From: JBKEAR01 sp047972425
GTDB lineage: Bacteria; Pseudomonadota; Alphaproteobacteria; JBKEAR01
Length of the DNA stretch: 64,000 nt
Direction of reading: 5' to 3'
Assembly: GCA_047972425.1 (NCBI GenBank)
Contig: JBKEAR010000034.1
Span: 1-64,000, forward strand
Shown: positions 52,393 to 61,775 of the stretch, piece after piece
How positions within the stretch are numbered: position 1 is the first letter of the stretch
How the letters are laid out: the number at the start of each line of letters is the position of its first letter
Program-made: the position numbers and the translations under genes
The notes under the pieces: model-generated
What the model was told of the DNA's origin: nothing
Seen by the model: only the letters and a program-made list of their open reading frames with translations
Databases searched by the model: none

Positions 52393-53535
52393 TTATACTC
52401 CTTTATGTTTAAAAATATGTGCAACCGATACTGCTGTATTATAAAGATTATTTTCGGTATTTTTAAGCGCCTCTTCGAGTGTGCAAGGGCTAACGGTTGT
52501 ATCAAATAATGCTAAAAATCCTTCATCGAGTAAAGTTTCGTAATTTTTGCCTAAGCTACCGGCAATACCAATAACTGGGATATCATATTTTGCTGCAGCC
52601 TTTTGTGCCCCCATAGGGGTTTTACCAAACCGAGTCTGAAAGTCCATACGGCCTTCCCCAGTTAAAACCAAATCGGCATCTTTTACATGTTTATCTAAAT
52701 CCACAATATCAATAACAATATCAATACCGGGTTTAAGTTCGGCATTCTCAAAAAAAGCACAAAAGGCAGCGCCCATACCGCCGGCAGCACCGGCGCCGGG
52801 GATATGATCAATATCTTTTTGCGTTTGTTTTTTTACAATATTAGCATAATGACCCAAAGCAGCATCAAGCTGTTTAACCATATGCTCAGTTGCCCCTTTT
52901 TGTGGACCAAATACGGCCGATGCTCCATCGGTTCCTGTAAGTGGATTACGAACATCGCAAGCAATATGAAAACGCACATCGGCCAAACGTGGATCAAGCT
53001 GCTCAAAATTTATATGATCTAAATTTGCAAGGGCTCCACCACCAAAAGCAATAGGTTGGTTGTTGGTATCTAAAAACTCTAAACCTAAAGCGCGCATCAT
53101 GCCCGTACCACCATCATTGGTTGCCGAGCCACCAAGGCCGATAATAAATTCAGTCGCTCCGGCATCTAAAGCATGTAAAATCATTTGCCCCGTACCATAA
53201 CTATCGGTAATAAGCGGGTTACGTTCTTCTTGCATTATCAATGGAAGCCCCGAGGCCTCAGCCATTTCGATAATTGCTAATTGACGATCCGCAATATAGG
53301 CATATTTTGCCTTATGGGGGCGGTGTAGTGGATTTTTAACTTCAACCTCGTTCCATTGTCCGCCCAATGTATCTTTAAGAGCCTCGGCTGTACCTTCGCC
53401 ACCATCGGCTAATGGTATACAAACAGTTTTTATATTCGGAAAAACAGCTAAAAAGCCCTTAGCAATAACATCGGCAACTTGTTTGGCCGAAAGACTTTCT
53501 TTATAGCTATCGGGCGCAATAACAATTTTTTTCAT
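52393..53535 (-). CDS. Glycerate kinase (GlxK/GarK type)
   Basis: ATP-dependent phosphorylation of glycerate (2-phosphoglycerate in the GarK/GlxK type). 380 residues: MKKIVIAPDSYKESLSAKQ at the N-terminus, ADGGEGTAEALKDTLGG, GLGGSATNDGGTGMMRALG, the ATP-site GAGAAGGMGAA and DLVLTGEGRMDFQT. Middle gene of an M20 peptidase-glycerate kinase-cpdB operon (12- and 2-base gaps). Confidence 0.93.
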   Translation of the reverse strand: MKKIVIAPDSYKESLSAKQVADVIAKGFLAVFPNIKTVCIPLADGGEGTAEALKDTLGGQWNEVEVKNPLHRPHKAKYAYIADRQLAIIEMAEASGLPLIMQEERNPLITDSYGTGQMILHALDAGATEFIIGLGGSATNDGGTGMMRALGLEFLDTNNQPIAFGGGALANLDHINFEQLDPRLADVRFHIACDVRNPLTGTDGASAVFGPQKGATEHMVKQLDAALGHYANIVKKQTQKDIDHIPGAGAAGGMGAAFCAFFENAELKPGIDIVIDIVDLDKHVKDADLVLTGEGRMDFQTRFGKTPMGAQKAAAKYDIPVIGIAGSLGKNYETLLDEGFLALFDTTVSPCTLEEALKNTENNLYNTAVSVAHIFKHKGV

Positions 53536-53547
53536 TAAACCTCACCT

Positions 53548-54681
53548 TTATTTATTATAATCTTTAATTAATTGTACATAAACAGCATAAGCTTGTTTAA
53601 TTTTACTTACATAAGCAAATTCATCAACTTTATGGCACATAGCGGTTTCGCCCGGGCCGTAAATAATCGGGGCAGGGCAATCGGCTGCTTTAAGAATAGG
53701 GCTGCCATCGGTAAAAAAAGTTAGCGGCGGATAAATATGACTATCGGCATTAACTTTTTGGGCAGCCTTTGATAATAGGCCAACAAATTCGGTTTCTTTG
53801 GGTGTAAAAATACTATCACCTGCATCAATAATTTTATAGGATGCATCATAATTTTTTATAATTTCGTCAACAATCGAAGTAACATTTTCCGCAGACAGAT
53901 TAGGCGTAAGGCGAATATCTAAGCGAATGTTACAATTATCGGCAACTAAATTAATAGCTGTTCCGCCATCAATTGTACCAATATTCAAAGTTATTTCGCC
54001 AAAATCAGGGTGCGCGGGAACTTCCTGAAGTTTTATCTTCAATTCATCAATAAAGTTCATCGCTTTTTCAATAGCGTTAATACCTTCATTGGGCATAGAG
54101 CCATGGGCTGCCTTGCCCTTAAAATTAATATCAAGCCAAAATACACCTTTATGGCCAATACGTATTTGGTTGCCTGTTGGCTCGGCAATAATCAAAGGGC
54201 CAATTTCTTGTGGTAAAATATCATCGGCAACCATTTTTTTTGCGCCTTGGCAGGCGAGCTCTTCACAAGCAGTTAAAATGCATAAACAGCCATAACCTTG
54301 TTTGATAATATCTATATGATTATAAATGGCTGCCAAAAATGCTGCCACACCAGACTTCATATCACTTGTGCCGCGGCCATATAGTTTATCACCAATAATT
54401 TTACCAGAAAACGGGTCATGCACCCAAGGCACATTACCTATAGGGACTGTATCAAAATGTCCTGTAAAGGCAAGAGGGCGCAGAGATGTTTTGGTCGTTT
54501 TTTTACCGGGAATAAAAATAAGCAATCCAGAGCGATTATCATCAAAATAATGCTCGGTAATATCTACATTTAAAGGCTTAAACAGATATGTGATATAATC
54601 GGCAAGTATTTTTTCATTACCGGGAGGATTTATGGTGTTTTCTTGAATAAGCTTTTGGGTGAGTTCAATAGGGTCTAACAT
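53548..54681 (-). CDS. M20-family metallohydrolase, ArgE/DapE type
   Basis: Predicted dinuclear-zinc deacylase or peptidase of 377 residues. Metal-site motifs: GHFDTVPIG, GRGTSDMKSGVAAFLAA (bridging Asp), TACEELACQGA (catalytic Glu pair) and IIAEPTGNQIRIGHKG with a dimerisation domain (about 175-285). The C-terminal His is in GETAMCHKVDEF. Acetylornithine deacetylase and succinyl-DAP desuccinylase cannot be told apart by eye; neither arg nor dap genes flank it. First gene of its operon. Confidence 0.87.
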   Translation of the reverse strand: MLDPIELTQKLIQENTINPPGNEKILADYITYLFKPLNVDITEHYFDDNRSGLLIFIPGKKTTKTSLRPLAFTGHFDTVPIGNVPWVHDPFSGKIIGDKLYGRGTSDMKSGVAAFLAAIYNHIDIIKQGYGCLCILTACEELACQGAKKMVADDILPQEIGPLIIAEPTGNQIRIGHKGVFWLDINFKGKAAHGSMPNEGINAIEKAMNFIDELKIKLQEVPAHPDFGEITLNIGTIDGGTAINLVADNCNIRLDIRLTPNLSAENVTSIVDEIIKNYDASYKIIDAGDSIFTPKETEFVGLLSKAAQKVNADSHIYPPLTFFTDGSPILKAADCPAPIIYGPGETAMCHKVDEFAYVSKIKQAYAVYVQLIKDYNK

Positions 54682-55098
54682 GATTTTTCCTAATAGTTAC
54701 TTTCATATTTTGCCTAAAAAACAAAAAAGAGCAAGGAAAAAACAAAGTTCATTCAGCCGTGATGATTTTGAGTGGTTGAATATGAAAAAATGCAAATTTA
54801 ATCAGAAAAACTAGGCTGATTCTAAAATATATGCCCTTTTAGGTAATAAATTAAGCTTGTCTATAATAATTCTAAATTGAGATAAAAATATATATATTTT
54901 GAGCATATTCTTTCGATAACAAATTATAACCTTTTTGATAATATGGTTAATATTTTCTCCCTTGACTTTAAATCATTCTAAACTACTTAACTTTTTTTTG
55001 AAGACATTTGCAATTAATAATTGTTTGCAATAATATTTTAGGGATAATTTATGTAAAAATTTTAAGTGTTTTATAAAACTCAAATAAAGGAAGCGAGA
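54682..55098. promoter_or_regulatory. AT-rich intergenic region with repeated ATTCTAAA and a TGCAA dyad upstream of the iron operon
   Basis: No gene is seen here. ATTCTAAA occurs three times in the same orientation (54819-54826, 54869-54876, 54975-54982); its reverse TTTAGAAT resembles the half-site of Irr-type iron-control elements. A 21-bp dyad, TGCAATTAAT-A-ATTGTTTGCA (55009-55029), matches 8 of 10 positions between arms and looks like TGCAA-type Fur/Mur sites of alphaproteobacteria. These resemblances are from memory and unscored. Confidence 0.45.
54962..54989 (+). promoter_or_regulatory. Predicted promoter of the imelysin-FbpABC operon
   Basis: TTGACT (54962-54967) and TACTTA (54984-54989) are spaced 16. 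The third ATTCTAAA lies inside the spacer, and the TGCAA dyad lies about 20 bases past the -10, positions suited to repression. Confidence 0.45.
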
Positions 55099-56280
55099 AT
55101 GAAACTATTAACTACAATGATTATGGCAACGGCAATAATTACATCGGCTGCATCAGCCGAAAATTATGCAACGAATTTTGCAAATTCAGCAGAGGTTGTT
55201 AATAATTTAACCGATAATATAGTTATGAGTAACTATAATTATATGGAAGAAACAGCTAAAAAATTAGTTGAAACAACCAAAGAATTGCAAGCTGATGTGA
55301 GTATGCCCAACTTAAGAAAAGCACAAGAAGCTTGGCGTGAATCTCGTATTGGTTTTGAGGTTGCCGAGGCTCATTTATTTGGTCCTGTTGTTAGTTTAGG
55401 TGTTGACCCTGCTCTAGATAGTTGGCCACTTGATACCGAGCAAATGGCTTTCTCTGCAAATATTGCTAAAGGTATTGAAGGTGATGATTTAGAGAAATTT
55501 GTCACATCATTAAATGAGAATGTTACAGGCTATCATGCCGTAGAATATGTATTATTTGGCGAAGAAAATAATAAACAACCCGAAGATTTTACCGAAACTG
55601 AATTGGCTTATTTGGTGCTACTTGCCAATATTATTGATGAGAAATCTGTAGAGCTTAAAACAGCATGGTTAGAAGAAACCGAAGATGCAGGTCCTGCTTA
55701 CGCACCATTACTTAAAACAAGTGCCGAAGGCAATGATGCCTATGCCGATACAAAATCAGCCTTAGAAGAATATGTTTCGGGTATGATTACAATTGTGGAT
55801 GAAGTTGGAACGGGTAAATTAATTGACCCAATGGGCGATAGTATTGCAACAGCCAACCCAATGTTGGTAGAAAGCCAATATAGTTGGAATTCATCAACAG
55901 ACTTTTTCTGGGATATAGCAGGTGTTTGGCAGGTTTGGTATGGCGATTCAGCCATTACTGGCAATGAAGGTTTAGGTATTCGTGATGTTGTTGCGGCAAG
56001 CAACGAAGAACTTGCCCAAAAAATTGATGGGCAAATTAACAAAGCACTCGAAACTATTGTTGCTATCAGCTTTAGCCAATATGAGAACGGTAGCGGTGCT
56101 ATCTTTAAAAATAAAGGCGATATCATTACTTTAGCCGGATTAATCGATAAAGATGATAAAGAAAAAGCCTTCCGTAGCCAAATTTCATTGGTTTCTGGCC
56201 GTAAAAGAATTGCTCAGGCCGAGGAAGCTTTAGATGCTCTATCTAAATCTTTAGCTGATGAAGTTTTACCAAATTTATAA
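55099..56280 (+). CDS. Imelysin-family (IrpA/EfeO-like) periplasmic iron-handling protein
   Basis: A 393-residue exported protein from ATG 55099 (AAGGAAGCGAG upstream; a longer frame from 55066 lacks an RBS). Signal peptide cleaves near ASA-EN (about 20). The imelysin motif GxHxxE is present as G144, H146, E149 (GYHAVEYVLFG). The WRESRIGFEVAEAHLFGP segment is the conserved first helical motif, and a second helical half repeats the bundle. Imelysins bind iron in the periplasm; protease activity is not established. First gene of a five-gene iron operon. Confidence 0.92.
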   Translation: MKLLTTMIMATAIITSAASAENYATNFANSAEVVNNLTDNIVMSNYNYMEETAKKLVETTKELQADVSMPNLRKAQEAWRESRIGFEVAEAHLFGPVVSLGVDPALDSWPLDTEQMAFSANIAKGIEGDDLEKFVTSLNENVTGYHAVEYVLFGEENNKQPEDFTETELAYLVLLANIIDEKSVELKTAWLEETEDAGPAYAPLLKTSAEGNDAYADTKSALEEYVSGMITIVDEVGTGKLIDPMGDSIATANPMLVESQYSWNSSTDFFWDIAGVWQVWYGDSAITGNEGLGIRDVVAASNEELAQKIDGQINKALETIVAISFSQYENGSGAIFKNKGDIITLAGLIDKDDKEKAFRSQISLVSGRKRIAQAEEALDALSKSLADEVLPNL

Positions 56281-56304
56281 TAACTAAAAATATCAAGAGG
56301 TTGA

Positions 56305-58047
56305 ATGATGGGTGTATTATCCCAAGTGAGTTTATCGGCTATAGTAATTGTAACATTTGCAAATATATCGCTTGCCGAAATTACTTGCTTGCGTTGCCAT
56401 GCCGATGAAAATATAGAGCAGCTCATTTGGGAGCGTGAAATACATCCAGATTTCAGCCAAATAGATATCCCTGATTGGGCTAAAGTAGAAAATTTGGGGG
56501 GTACGGTAACGAATATTCAAACACCGGGCTCCTCAAATGCGTTTTCTGAGCCTATTCTGGGTTTGTCTGAGGCAGATTTAAAAAAGCATATCTCCGGTGA
56601 TGCTTTTTTTGAGCAAGCATTTGTCCCTGCGCCTAACCCAGATTATACCAATTTTGCCGGATTAGGTCCCGTATTTAACGATAATGCATGCGAAACTTGC
56701 CACCAAAAGGATGGTCGTTTCCATTTACCATCTATAAAATCCGATGGTCAAAAGGTTAAATTAATGGATAGTGGCATCTTTTTACGGATTAGTATTGAAG
56801 ATGAAGGGACATATCAGGGTGAAAATGGCTCCGTAAAACGCTCCAAAGACAATCTTTGGGGAGCGCCAACGGCAGTTCCCAATTTTTCCGACCAACTCTT
56901 TCATCGCTCAGCCTCGCGCAATAAACCAGTCAGAGCTATGTTTGAAGATGCTGATGGCAATATCGATTGGCAGTCTTTACAATCAGGCCAAGCCGATGTT
57001 TGGATAAGTATTGATGGCGTAAAAACAATGACTTATGCCGATGGTACACAGATAACCCTAACTAAACCAACTCTATGGGTAGATAACCCTTACGATGCCC
57101 CAGATAATGGAGCAGTATTTGATGAAATTGAAATATCAGAAGATGCCCAATCGCGGCTATTCAAACCCGATGTTCGTTTTTCGCCGCGCATAGGCATGCC
57201 TGTATTTGGCCTCGGATTGTTAGAGGCTATTAAAGAAGAAGATATTTTAAGCCAAGTAAATAACGATAGCCGCAAAAACAATGGTATCACAGGTAAGGCT
57301 AATTGGGTGTATGATGCCCAAAAACATGAAAAATGCATGGCTGAAAATAATTGTGATAGCAACCCGCCCGTATCTCTTGGGCGTTTTGGTTGGAAGGCCT
57401 CTACGCCTTCTGTACGCCAACAATCATTAGGTGCACTTAGGGGGGATATTGGTATTACAAACTCGATGTTTGGTAAAGAAAGTATAGATGGTACGGATTT
57501 ATGGAATGCTTATTTAGAGCTTAACCCTGATTTTAAAGAATATGCAACAAATAATAACCAGCCCGAAAGTACCAAAGAATTTGATGATGCGGTTACTTTT
57601 TATTCGCAAACATTGGCTGTACCTGCGCGTATAAATGCACAGGATAAAGATGTTATTAAAGGCACGCAATTATTTACGGATGCAAACTGTACGGCTTGCC
57701 ATACGCCATCTTATGTAACGGGTAATGATCATGAAATTGAGCAGTTTAGAAACCAAACCATTTATCCGTTTAGCGATATGTTGCTCCATGATATGGGGGA
57801 AGATTTAGCCGATGGTCGCCGTGATTTTGAAGCGAATGGTAAGGAGTGGAAAACCCGTCCGTTATGGGGAATAGGTAAAACAAAAACAGTTAACCCGACA
57901 GCCGGATTTTTACATGATGGCAGGGCAAAAACATTAGAAGAGGCGATATTATGGCATGGCGGTGAAGGTGAGCGTTCTCGCGAATATTTCCGCCAGCTTA
58001 GCAAAGAAGATAGAGATTTTTTGATTAAATTTTTACTTTCACTATAA
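56305..58047 (+). CDS. Di-haem oxidoreductase family protein (DUF1111, MauG/cytochrome-peroxidase-like)
   Basis: An exported c-type cytochrome of 580 residues. A hydrophobic N-terminus (about 5-24) is followed at once by a CLRCH (C28, C31, H32). The two family haem sites are CETCH (C129-H133, in GPVFNDNACETCHQKDGRF) and CTACH (C462-H466). FGWKASTPSVRQQSLGALRGD is the DUF1111 core. Three CxxCH motifs imply up to three haems. Family members accompany imelysins in iron loci, but the reaction is unknown; ferrous oxidation or ferric reduction are possibilities. It starts 24 bases after the imelysin gene. Confidence 0.9.
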   Translation: MMGVLSQVSLSAIVIVTFANISLAEITCLRCHADENIEQLIWEREIHPDFSQIDIPDWAKVENLGGTVTNIQTPGSSNAFSEPILGLSEADLKKHISGDAFFEQAFVPAPNPDYTNFAGLGPVFNDNACETCHQKDGRFHLPSIKSDGQKVKLMDSGIFLRISIEDEGTYQGENGSVKRSKDNLWGAPTAVPNFSDQLFHRSASRNKPVRAMFEDADGNIDWQSLQSGQADVWISIDGVKTMTYADGTQITLTKPTLWVDNPYDAPDNGAVFDEIEISEDAQSRLFKPDVRFSPRIGMPVFGLGLLEAIKEEDILSQVNNDSRKNNGITGKANWVYDAQKHEKCMAENNCDSNPPVSLGRFGWKASTPSVRQQSLGALRGDIGITNSMFGKESIDGTDLWNAYLELNPDFKEYATNNNQPESTKEFDDAVTFYSQTLAVPARINAQDKDVIKGTQLFTDANCTACHTPSYVTGNDHEIEQFRNQTIYPFSDMLLHDMGEDLADGRRDFEANGKEWKTRPLWGIGKTKTVNPTAGFLHDGRAKTLEEAILWHGGEGERSREYFRQLSKEDRDFLIKFLLSL

Positions 58048-58065
58048 AAATAAAGGATATTAGAT

Positions 58066-59088
58066 ATGCGTAAATTATTATTATCAATTTCGGCCATGGC
58101 TGCCATCTATGGTGCAGCATCCTTTGCCGGTGGCGAAGTGAATATTTACACTTTGCGTGAGCCTGCATTATTACAGCCTATTTTAGATAGCTTTACAGAA
58201 GCTACAGGTATTGATGTGAATGCAACATGGGTGCAAGACGGTATTTTGGCACGCTTAGAGGCCGAAGGTGATAAAAGCCCCGCCGATGCCGTATTAACGG
58301 TTGATATTTCGCGTTTAAGTGAGATTGCTAATGCCGGTATGTTTGTAAATGTTGATAATGAAAATATTATTGCAAAGGTAGATGAACATTTACGCCAGCC
58401 TAATGGCCAATGGTTTGGTTTAACAAAGCGGGCACGGGTAATTATAGCTTCTAAAGACCGTGTATCGGCCGAAGATATGCCCAAAACCTATGAAGAATTA
58501 GCCGATGCAAAATGGAAAGGGAAAGTATGTACACGCTCCGGCAAGCATGTTTATAACATTGGTGTTATTTCATCGATGATTGCCGCCCATGGTGAAGAAG
58601 ATACCAAAGCATGGGTGCAAGCCTTAAAAGATAACCGTGGGCGTAAACCATCGGGGAATGACCGTGCACAAGCCCGTGCGGTGTATGAAGGTGTTTGTGA
58701 TATTGCCCTGATTAATAGCTATTATCTAGGCGAAATGGCAATGAATGATGAAGAGCCTGAACAAAAAGATTGGTATAATGCGGTGAATGTTATCTTCCCT
58801 AATCAGGAAGACCGTGGGGCGCATATCAATATCTCGGGCATGGGTATTTTAAAAAACGGGCAAAACCAAGAGAATGCAGAGAAATTATTAGAATATTTAC
58901 TAAGCGATGAAGCCCAACAAGCTTATGCAGCGCTCAATTTTGAATTTCCTGTGGTTGAAAATGTTGCGGTTGACCCACTGGTGGCATCTTGGGGTGAATT
59001 TAAAGAGGAGCAAACATCATTACAAGAGATTGCGGACAATGCACCCATTGCATCGCAAATTGTTGATGAGGTACGCTTTGATTTTTAA
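58066..59088 (+). CDS. Ferric-iron ABC transporter periplasmic binding protein (FbpA/FutA-like)
   Basis: Binds Fe3+ in the periplasm. 340 residues: signal peptide MRKLLLSISAMAAIYGAASF with cleavage near residue 21, then VNIYTLREPALLQPILDSF and WVQDGILARLEAEGDKSPADAVLTVD. Iron-ligand tyrosines are probably those in CDIALINSYYLGEM. Cysteines in KVCTRSG and EGVCDIA may form a disulphide. The binding-protein gene lies 18 bases after the di-haem gene and overlaps the permease gene by one base. Confidence 0.93.
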   Translation: MRKLLLSISAMAAIYGAASFAGGEVNIYTLREPALLQPILDSFTEATGIDVNATWVQDGILARLEAEGDKSPADAVLTVDISRLSEIANAGMFVNVDNENIIAKVDEHLRQPNGQWFGLTKRARVIIASKDRVSAEDMPKTYEELADAKWKGKVCTRSGKHVYNIGVISSMIAAHGEEDTKAWVQALKDNRGRKPSGNDRAQARAVYEGVCDIALINSYYLGEMAMNDEEPEQKDWYNAVNVIFPNQEDRGAHINISGMGILKNGQNQENAEKLLEYLLSDEAQQAYAALNFEFPVVENVAVDPLVASWGEFKEEQTSLQEIADNAPIASQIVDEVRFDF

Positions 59089-60731
59089 TGTATAATACCA
59101 ATAGCCAGAAACAACGGATAATTAAATGCGATGGTTGGATGCTCCTAGCCATCGCTTTAACTGTTTTTATATCTTTACCGATAATATCGCTTATTTTTAA
59201 AGCGTTTACGGCAGACCAGTCTGTTATAAACGGTTGGGTGAAGTCGGGCATTATTTGGGATTATACATGGCGCACTTTAGCCCTAATGTTTGGTGTGGGT
59301 GTGTTATCGGCCATTGTGGGTGTATTTATGGCATGGGTTGTGGCTTATTGCCGTTTTCCGTTGAAAAAATATTTAGATTTTGCTGCTTTATTCCCCTTTA
59401 TTATGCCCGCATGGATAGCGGCTTGGTGTTGGAAAGATTTTTTAGATTATGCCGGGCCTTGGCATAATTTTATGAAAAAATTAGCGGCCATAGGTTTGCC
59501 GATTACCCCAAATAATTGGGTAATACCGCTTAATAATTTGGGTGGGGCTATATTTATTTTGGCTTTTTCGACTTTCCCTTATGTTTATTTACTCTGCCGC
59601 ACGGCATTTAAACAGCAATCGGCAAGTTTGTTCGAGAGTGCCCGATCTTTAAATGCAACACCATTGCAAGCTTTCTTTCGGGTGTCTTTACCCCTTGTAC
59701 GCCCGGCGCTTGCGGCAAGTGTGCTGATTGTGATGATGGAGGTTCTTAATGATTTTGGTACGGTTAAATATTTCTCTATACCTGTATTATCTTTAGGGAT
59801 TGAAGATGCATGGATTAATCGGGCATCGCCCGGTGCGGCGGCCGCATTATCCATGCTTGCATTATTAATCGCGCTATTTCTCGTAACTGGTGAGCAATTA
59901 TCACGCAGCCATATGCGCAATTTTGCCCAAAATGAAAGTTATCGCAATACCGAGGCCTATCATTTTACCGGCTTTAAGGGGTGGGGGATAAGCCTATTGT
60001 TTTTTATACCCATTGCTATTGGCTTTATTTTGCCATTTATTGTTATTTTACGTGCAACTTTGCGGCGCTTAGATCGCTTTTATGATTGGGGGCGTATTTT
60101 AGAGGCATCATTAACATCGGTCATACTTGCGGCTTTGGCAGCTTGTTTTGCCGTGATTTTAGCGAGCTTATTGGTTTGGGCTGCAAAAAATTCGCGGGCA
60201 AAATCTATTCGGCTATGGGTCAGATTATCTAGCCTTGGTTATGCTATCCCGGGTATGGTTTTGGCAGCCGGTGTGTTAATACCGGCAGGGGTTATCGATA
60301 AAGCCTTACCTTGGGGAATCACTATTGTGGGGTCATCGGCTTTACTCATTTATGGTTGGGTCGCGCGTTTTCTTTCCATTGCCATTGGTAATATGGATGC
60401 GGGCTTTAGTCGTATCCGGTCATCGATGGTGGATTCTGGCCGATCATTAGGTTTAAGCCAATGGGGTGTATTAACCAAAATTTATACACCATTATTACGA
60501 AGCTTTATGCTTACAGCAGGTATAATGGTTTTTATTGATAGCTTAAAAGAGCTTGCGATTGCCCTACTTGTAAGGCCATTTAATATGGAACTACTCTCAT
60601 TATATGTGTGGCAATATGGATCGATGGAGCAGTTAGAAGATGCTGCACCGGGCTCGATGATTTTAATTTTAGTTGGGGTGATACCTGTATTAATTTTATG
60701 GAAGCGGCTCAGCCGTGTACAACCAAAATAG
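59088..60731 (+). CDS. Ferric-iron ABC transporter permease (FbpB-like)
   Basis: Inner-membrane permease of 547 residues with two homologous halves of about six helices each, as in FbpB/SfuB. Each half has an EAA-type loop: SLFESARSLNATPLQAFFRVSLPLVRPALAA in the first and DSGRSLGLSQWGVLTKIYTPLL in the second. Its ATG overlaps the stop of the binding-protein gene (TAATG), so translation is coupled. Confidence 0.94.
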   Translation: MYNTNSQKQRIIKCDGWMLLAIALTVFISLPIISLIFKAFTADQSVINGWVKSGIIWDYTWRTLALMFGVGVLSAIVGVFMAWVVAYCRFPLKKYLDFAALFPFIMPAWIAAWCWKDFLDYAGPWHNFMKKLAAIGLPITPNNWVIPLNNLGGAIFILAFSTFPYVYLLCRTAFKQQSASLFESARSLNATPLQAFFRVSLPLVRPALAASVLIVMMEVLNDFGTVKYFSIPVLSLGIEDAWINRASPGAAAALSMLALLIALFLVTGEQLSRSHMRNFAQNESYRNTEAYHFTGFKGWGISLLFFIPIAIGFILPFIVILRATLRRLDRFYDWGRILEASLTSVILAALAACFAVILASLLVWAAKNSRAKSIRLWVRLSSLGYAIPGMVLAAGVLIPAGVIDKALPWGITIVGSSALLIYGWVARFLSIAIGNMDAGFSRIRSSMVDSGRSLGLSQWGVLTKIYTPLLRSFMLTAGIMVFIDSLKELAIALLVRPFNMELLSLYVWQYGSMEQLEDAAPGSMILILVGVIPVLILWKRLSRVQPK

Positions 60732-60744
60732 AATAAGGTGAATA

Positions 60745-61770
60745 ATGTCTAAGCTTATTGTAGAAAATCTGACCCATTGTTATGAAAATGGCCCTGTATT
60801 AGATGATATTACATTTACGGCTGTTCATGGATCTATTACATGTATATTGGGGGCTTCGGGTAGTGGCAAAACGACTTTATTGCGGTTGCTTGGCGGTTTT
60901 GAACGTTTACAACAGGGGTGTATAACCATTAATAACCGCATTGTGGCATCGGGGGCAGATAATATTTATATTCCGCCCGAAAAACGTGAGATTGGCATGA
61001 TGTTTCAGGATTATGCGCTATTTCCTCATTTAACAATCTTACAAAATTTATTATTTGGATTAAAAAAGAATAACCAAATACGTAAAGATTGGGTGATAGA
61101 TGCCGCAGGACGCCTTGGCATTGCAAAGTTACTCAATAAACACCCTTATGAAATTTCGGGGGGCGAACAACAAAGGGTTGCCCTATTAAGAGCTATTGCG
61201 CCAGAACCCAAATTATTATTGCTCGATGAACCTTTTAGTGGGTTAGACCCACATTTGCGCCGACAAACAAGGGATGAGGTAATTGCATTTATTCGTAATG
61301 TGGGGGTAACGACTATGGTGGTTACCCACGACCCAGAAGAGGCGAGTTACATGGGTGACCAGCTTTTAATTTTGGATCAGGGAAAAATTTGCCAAACAGG
61401 TAGCCCTGCAAAAGTTCGAAAAATGCCCGCAACACCAATGGTTGCGCGTTTTTTTGGTGCAGTAAATTCTTTTACGGTTAAGCCGAGTGATGGAAAAGTA
61501 TATATTCCTTTGCTAAAAGAAGGCTTAGCGGTTAACCCAAAATCATCCGAAGTTACACTACAATTTTATCCGGAAAATATTCGTATTTCTGAGGGTAACG
61601 ATTTTATATTTGCGCAGCGCTTTATGGTAGAATATGGGGGGGAGCGTATGGTTTTTGAACATGAAAAAACAGGGCAACGATTTATTGTTCATTGTAGCTG
61701 TTCATGCCCGCAACATATTGGCGATAGGGTGAATTTATCTATTGAACCAAGCGATATTTTAGTTTTTTAA
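60745..61770 (+). CDS. Ferric-iron ABC transporter ATP-binding protein (FbpC-like)
   Basis: ATPase of the ferric importer, 341 residues. Walker A GASGSGKTTLLRLLGG, Q-loop MFQDYALFPHLT, signature ISGGEQQRVALLRAIAPEP, Walker B LLLLDEPFSGLDPH and H-loop VVTHDPEEASYMGD. The C-terminal third (about 235-341) forms a TOBE-like regulatory domain with a CSCSCP segment near residue 323. Last gene of the iron operon, convergent with the sensor kinase (5-base gap, no terminator room). Confidence 0.94.
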   Translation: MSKLIVENLTHCYENGPVLDDITFTAVHGSITCILGASGSGKTTLLRLLGGFERLQQGCITINNRIVASGADNIYIPPEKREIGMMFQDYALFPHLTILQNLLFGLKKNNQIRKDWVIDAAGRLGIAKLLNKHPYEISGGEQQRVALLRAIAPEPKLLLLDEPFSGLDPHLRRQTRDEVIAFIRNVGVTTMVVTHDPEEASYMGDQLLILDQGKICQTGSPAKVRKMPATPMVARFFGAVNSFTVKPSDGKVYIPLLKEGLAVNPKSSEVTLQFYPENIRISEGNDFIFAQRFMVEYGGERMVFEHEKTGQRFIVHCSCSCPQHIGDRVNLSIEPSDILVF

Positions 61771-61775
61771 TTTTG

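Noticed and set aside
54682..55098. RirA-type iron-responsive (IRO) element before the iron operon
   Set aside because: I looked for TGA-N9-TCA dyads near the promoter and found no convincing copy; the ATTCTAAA and TGCAA motifs were better.
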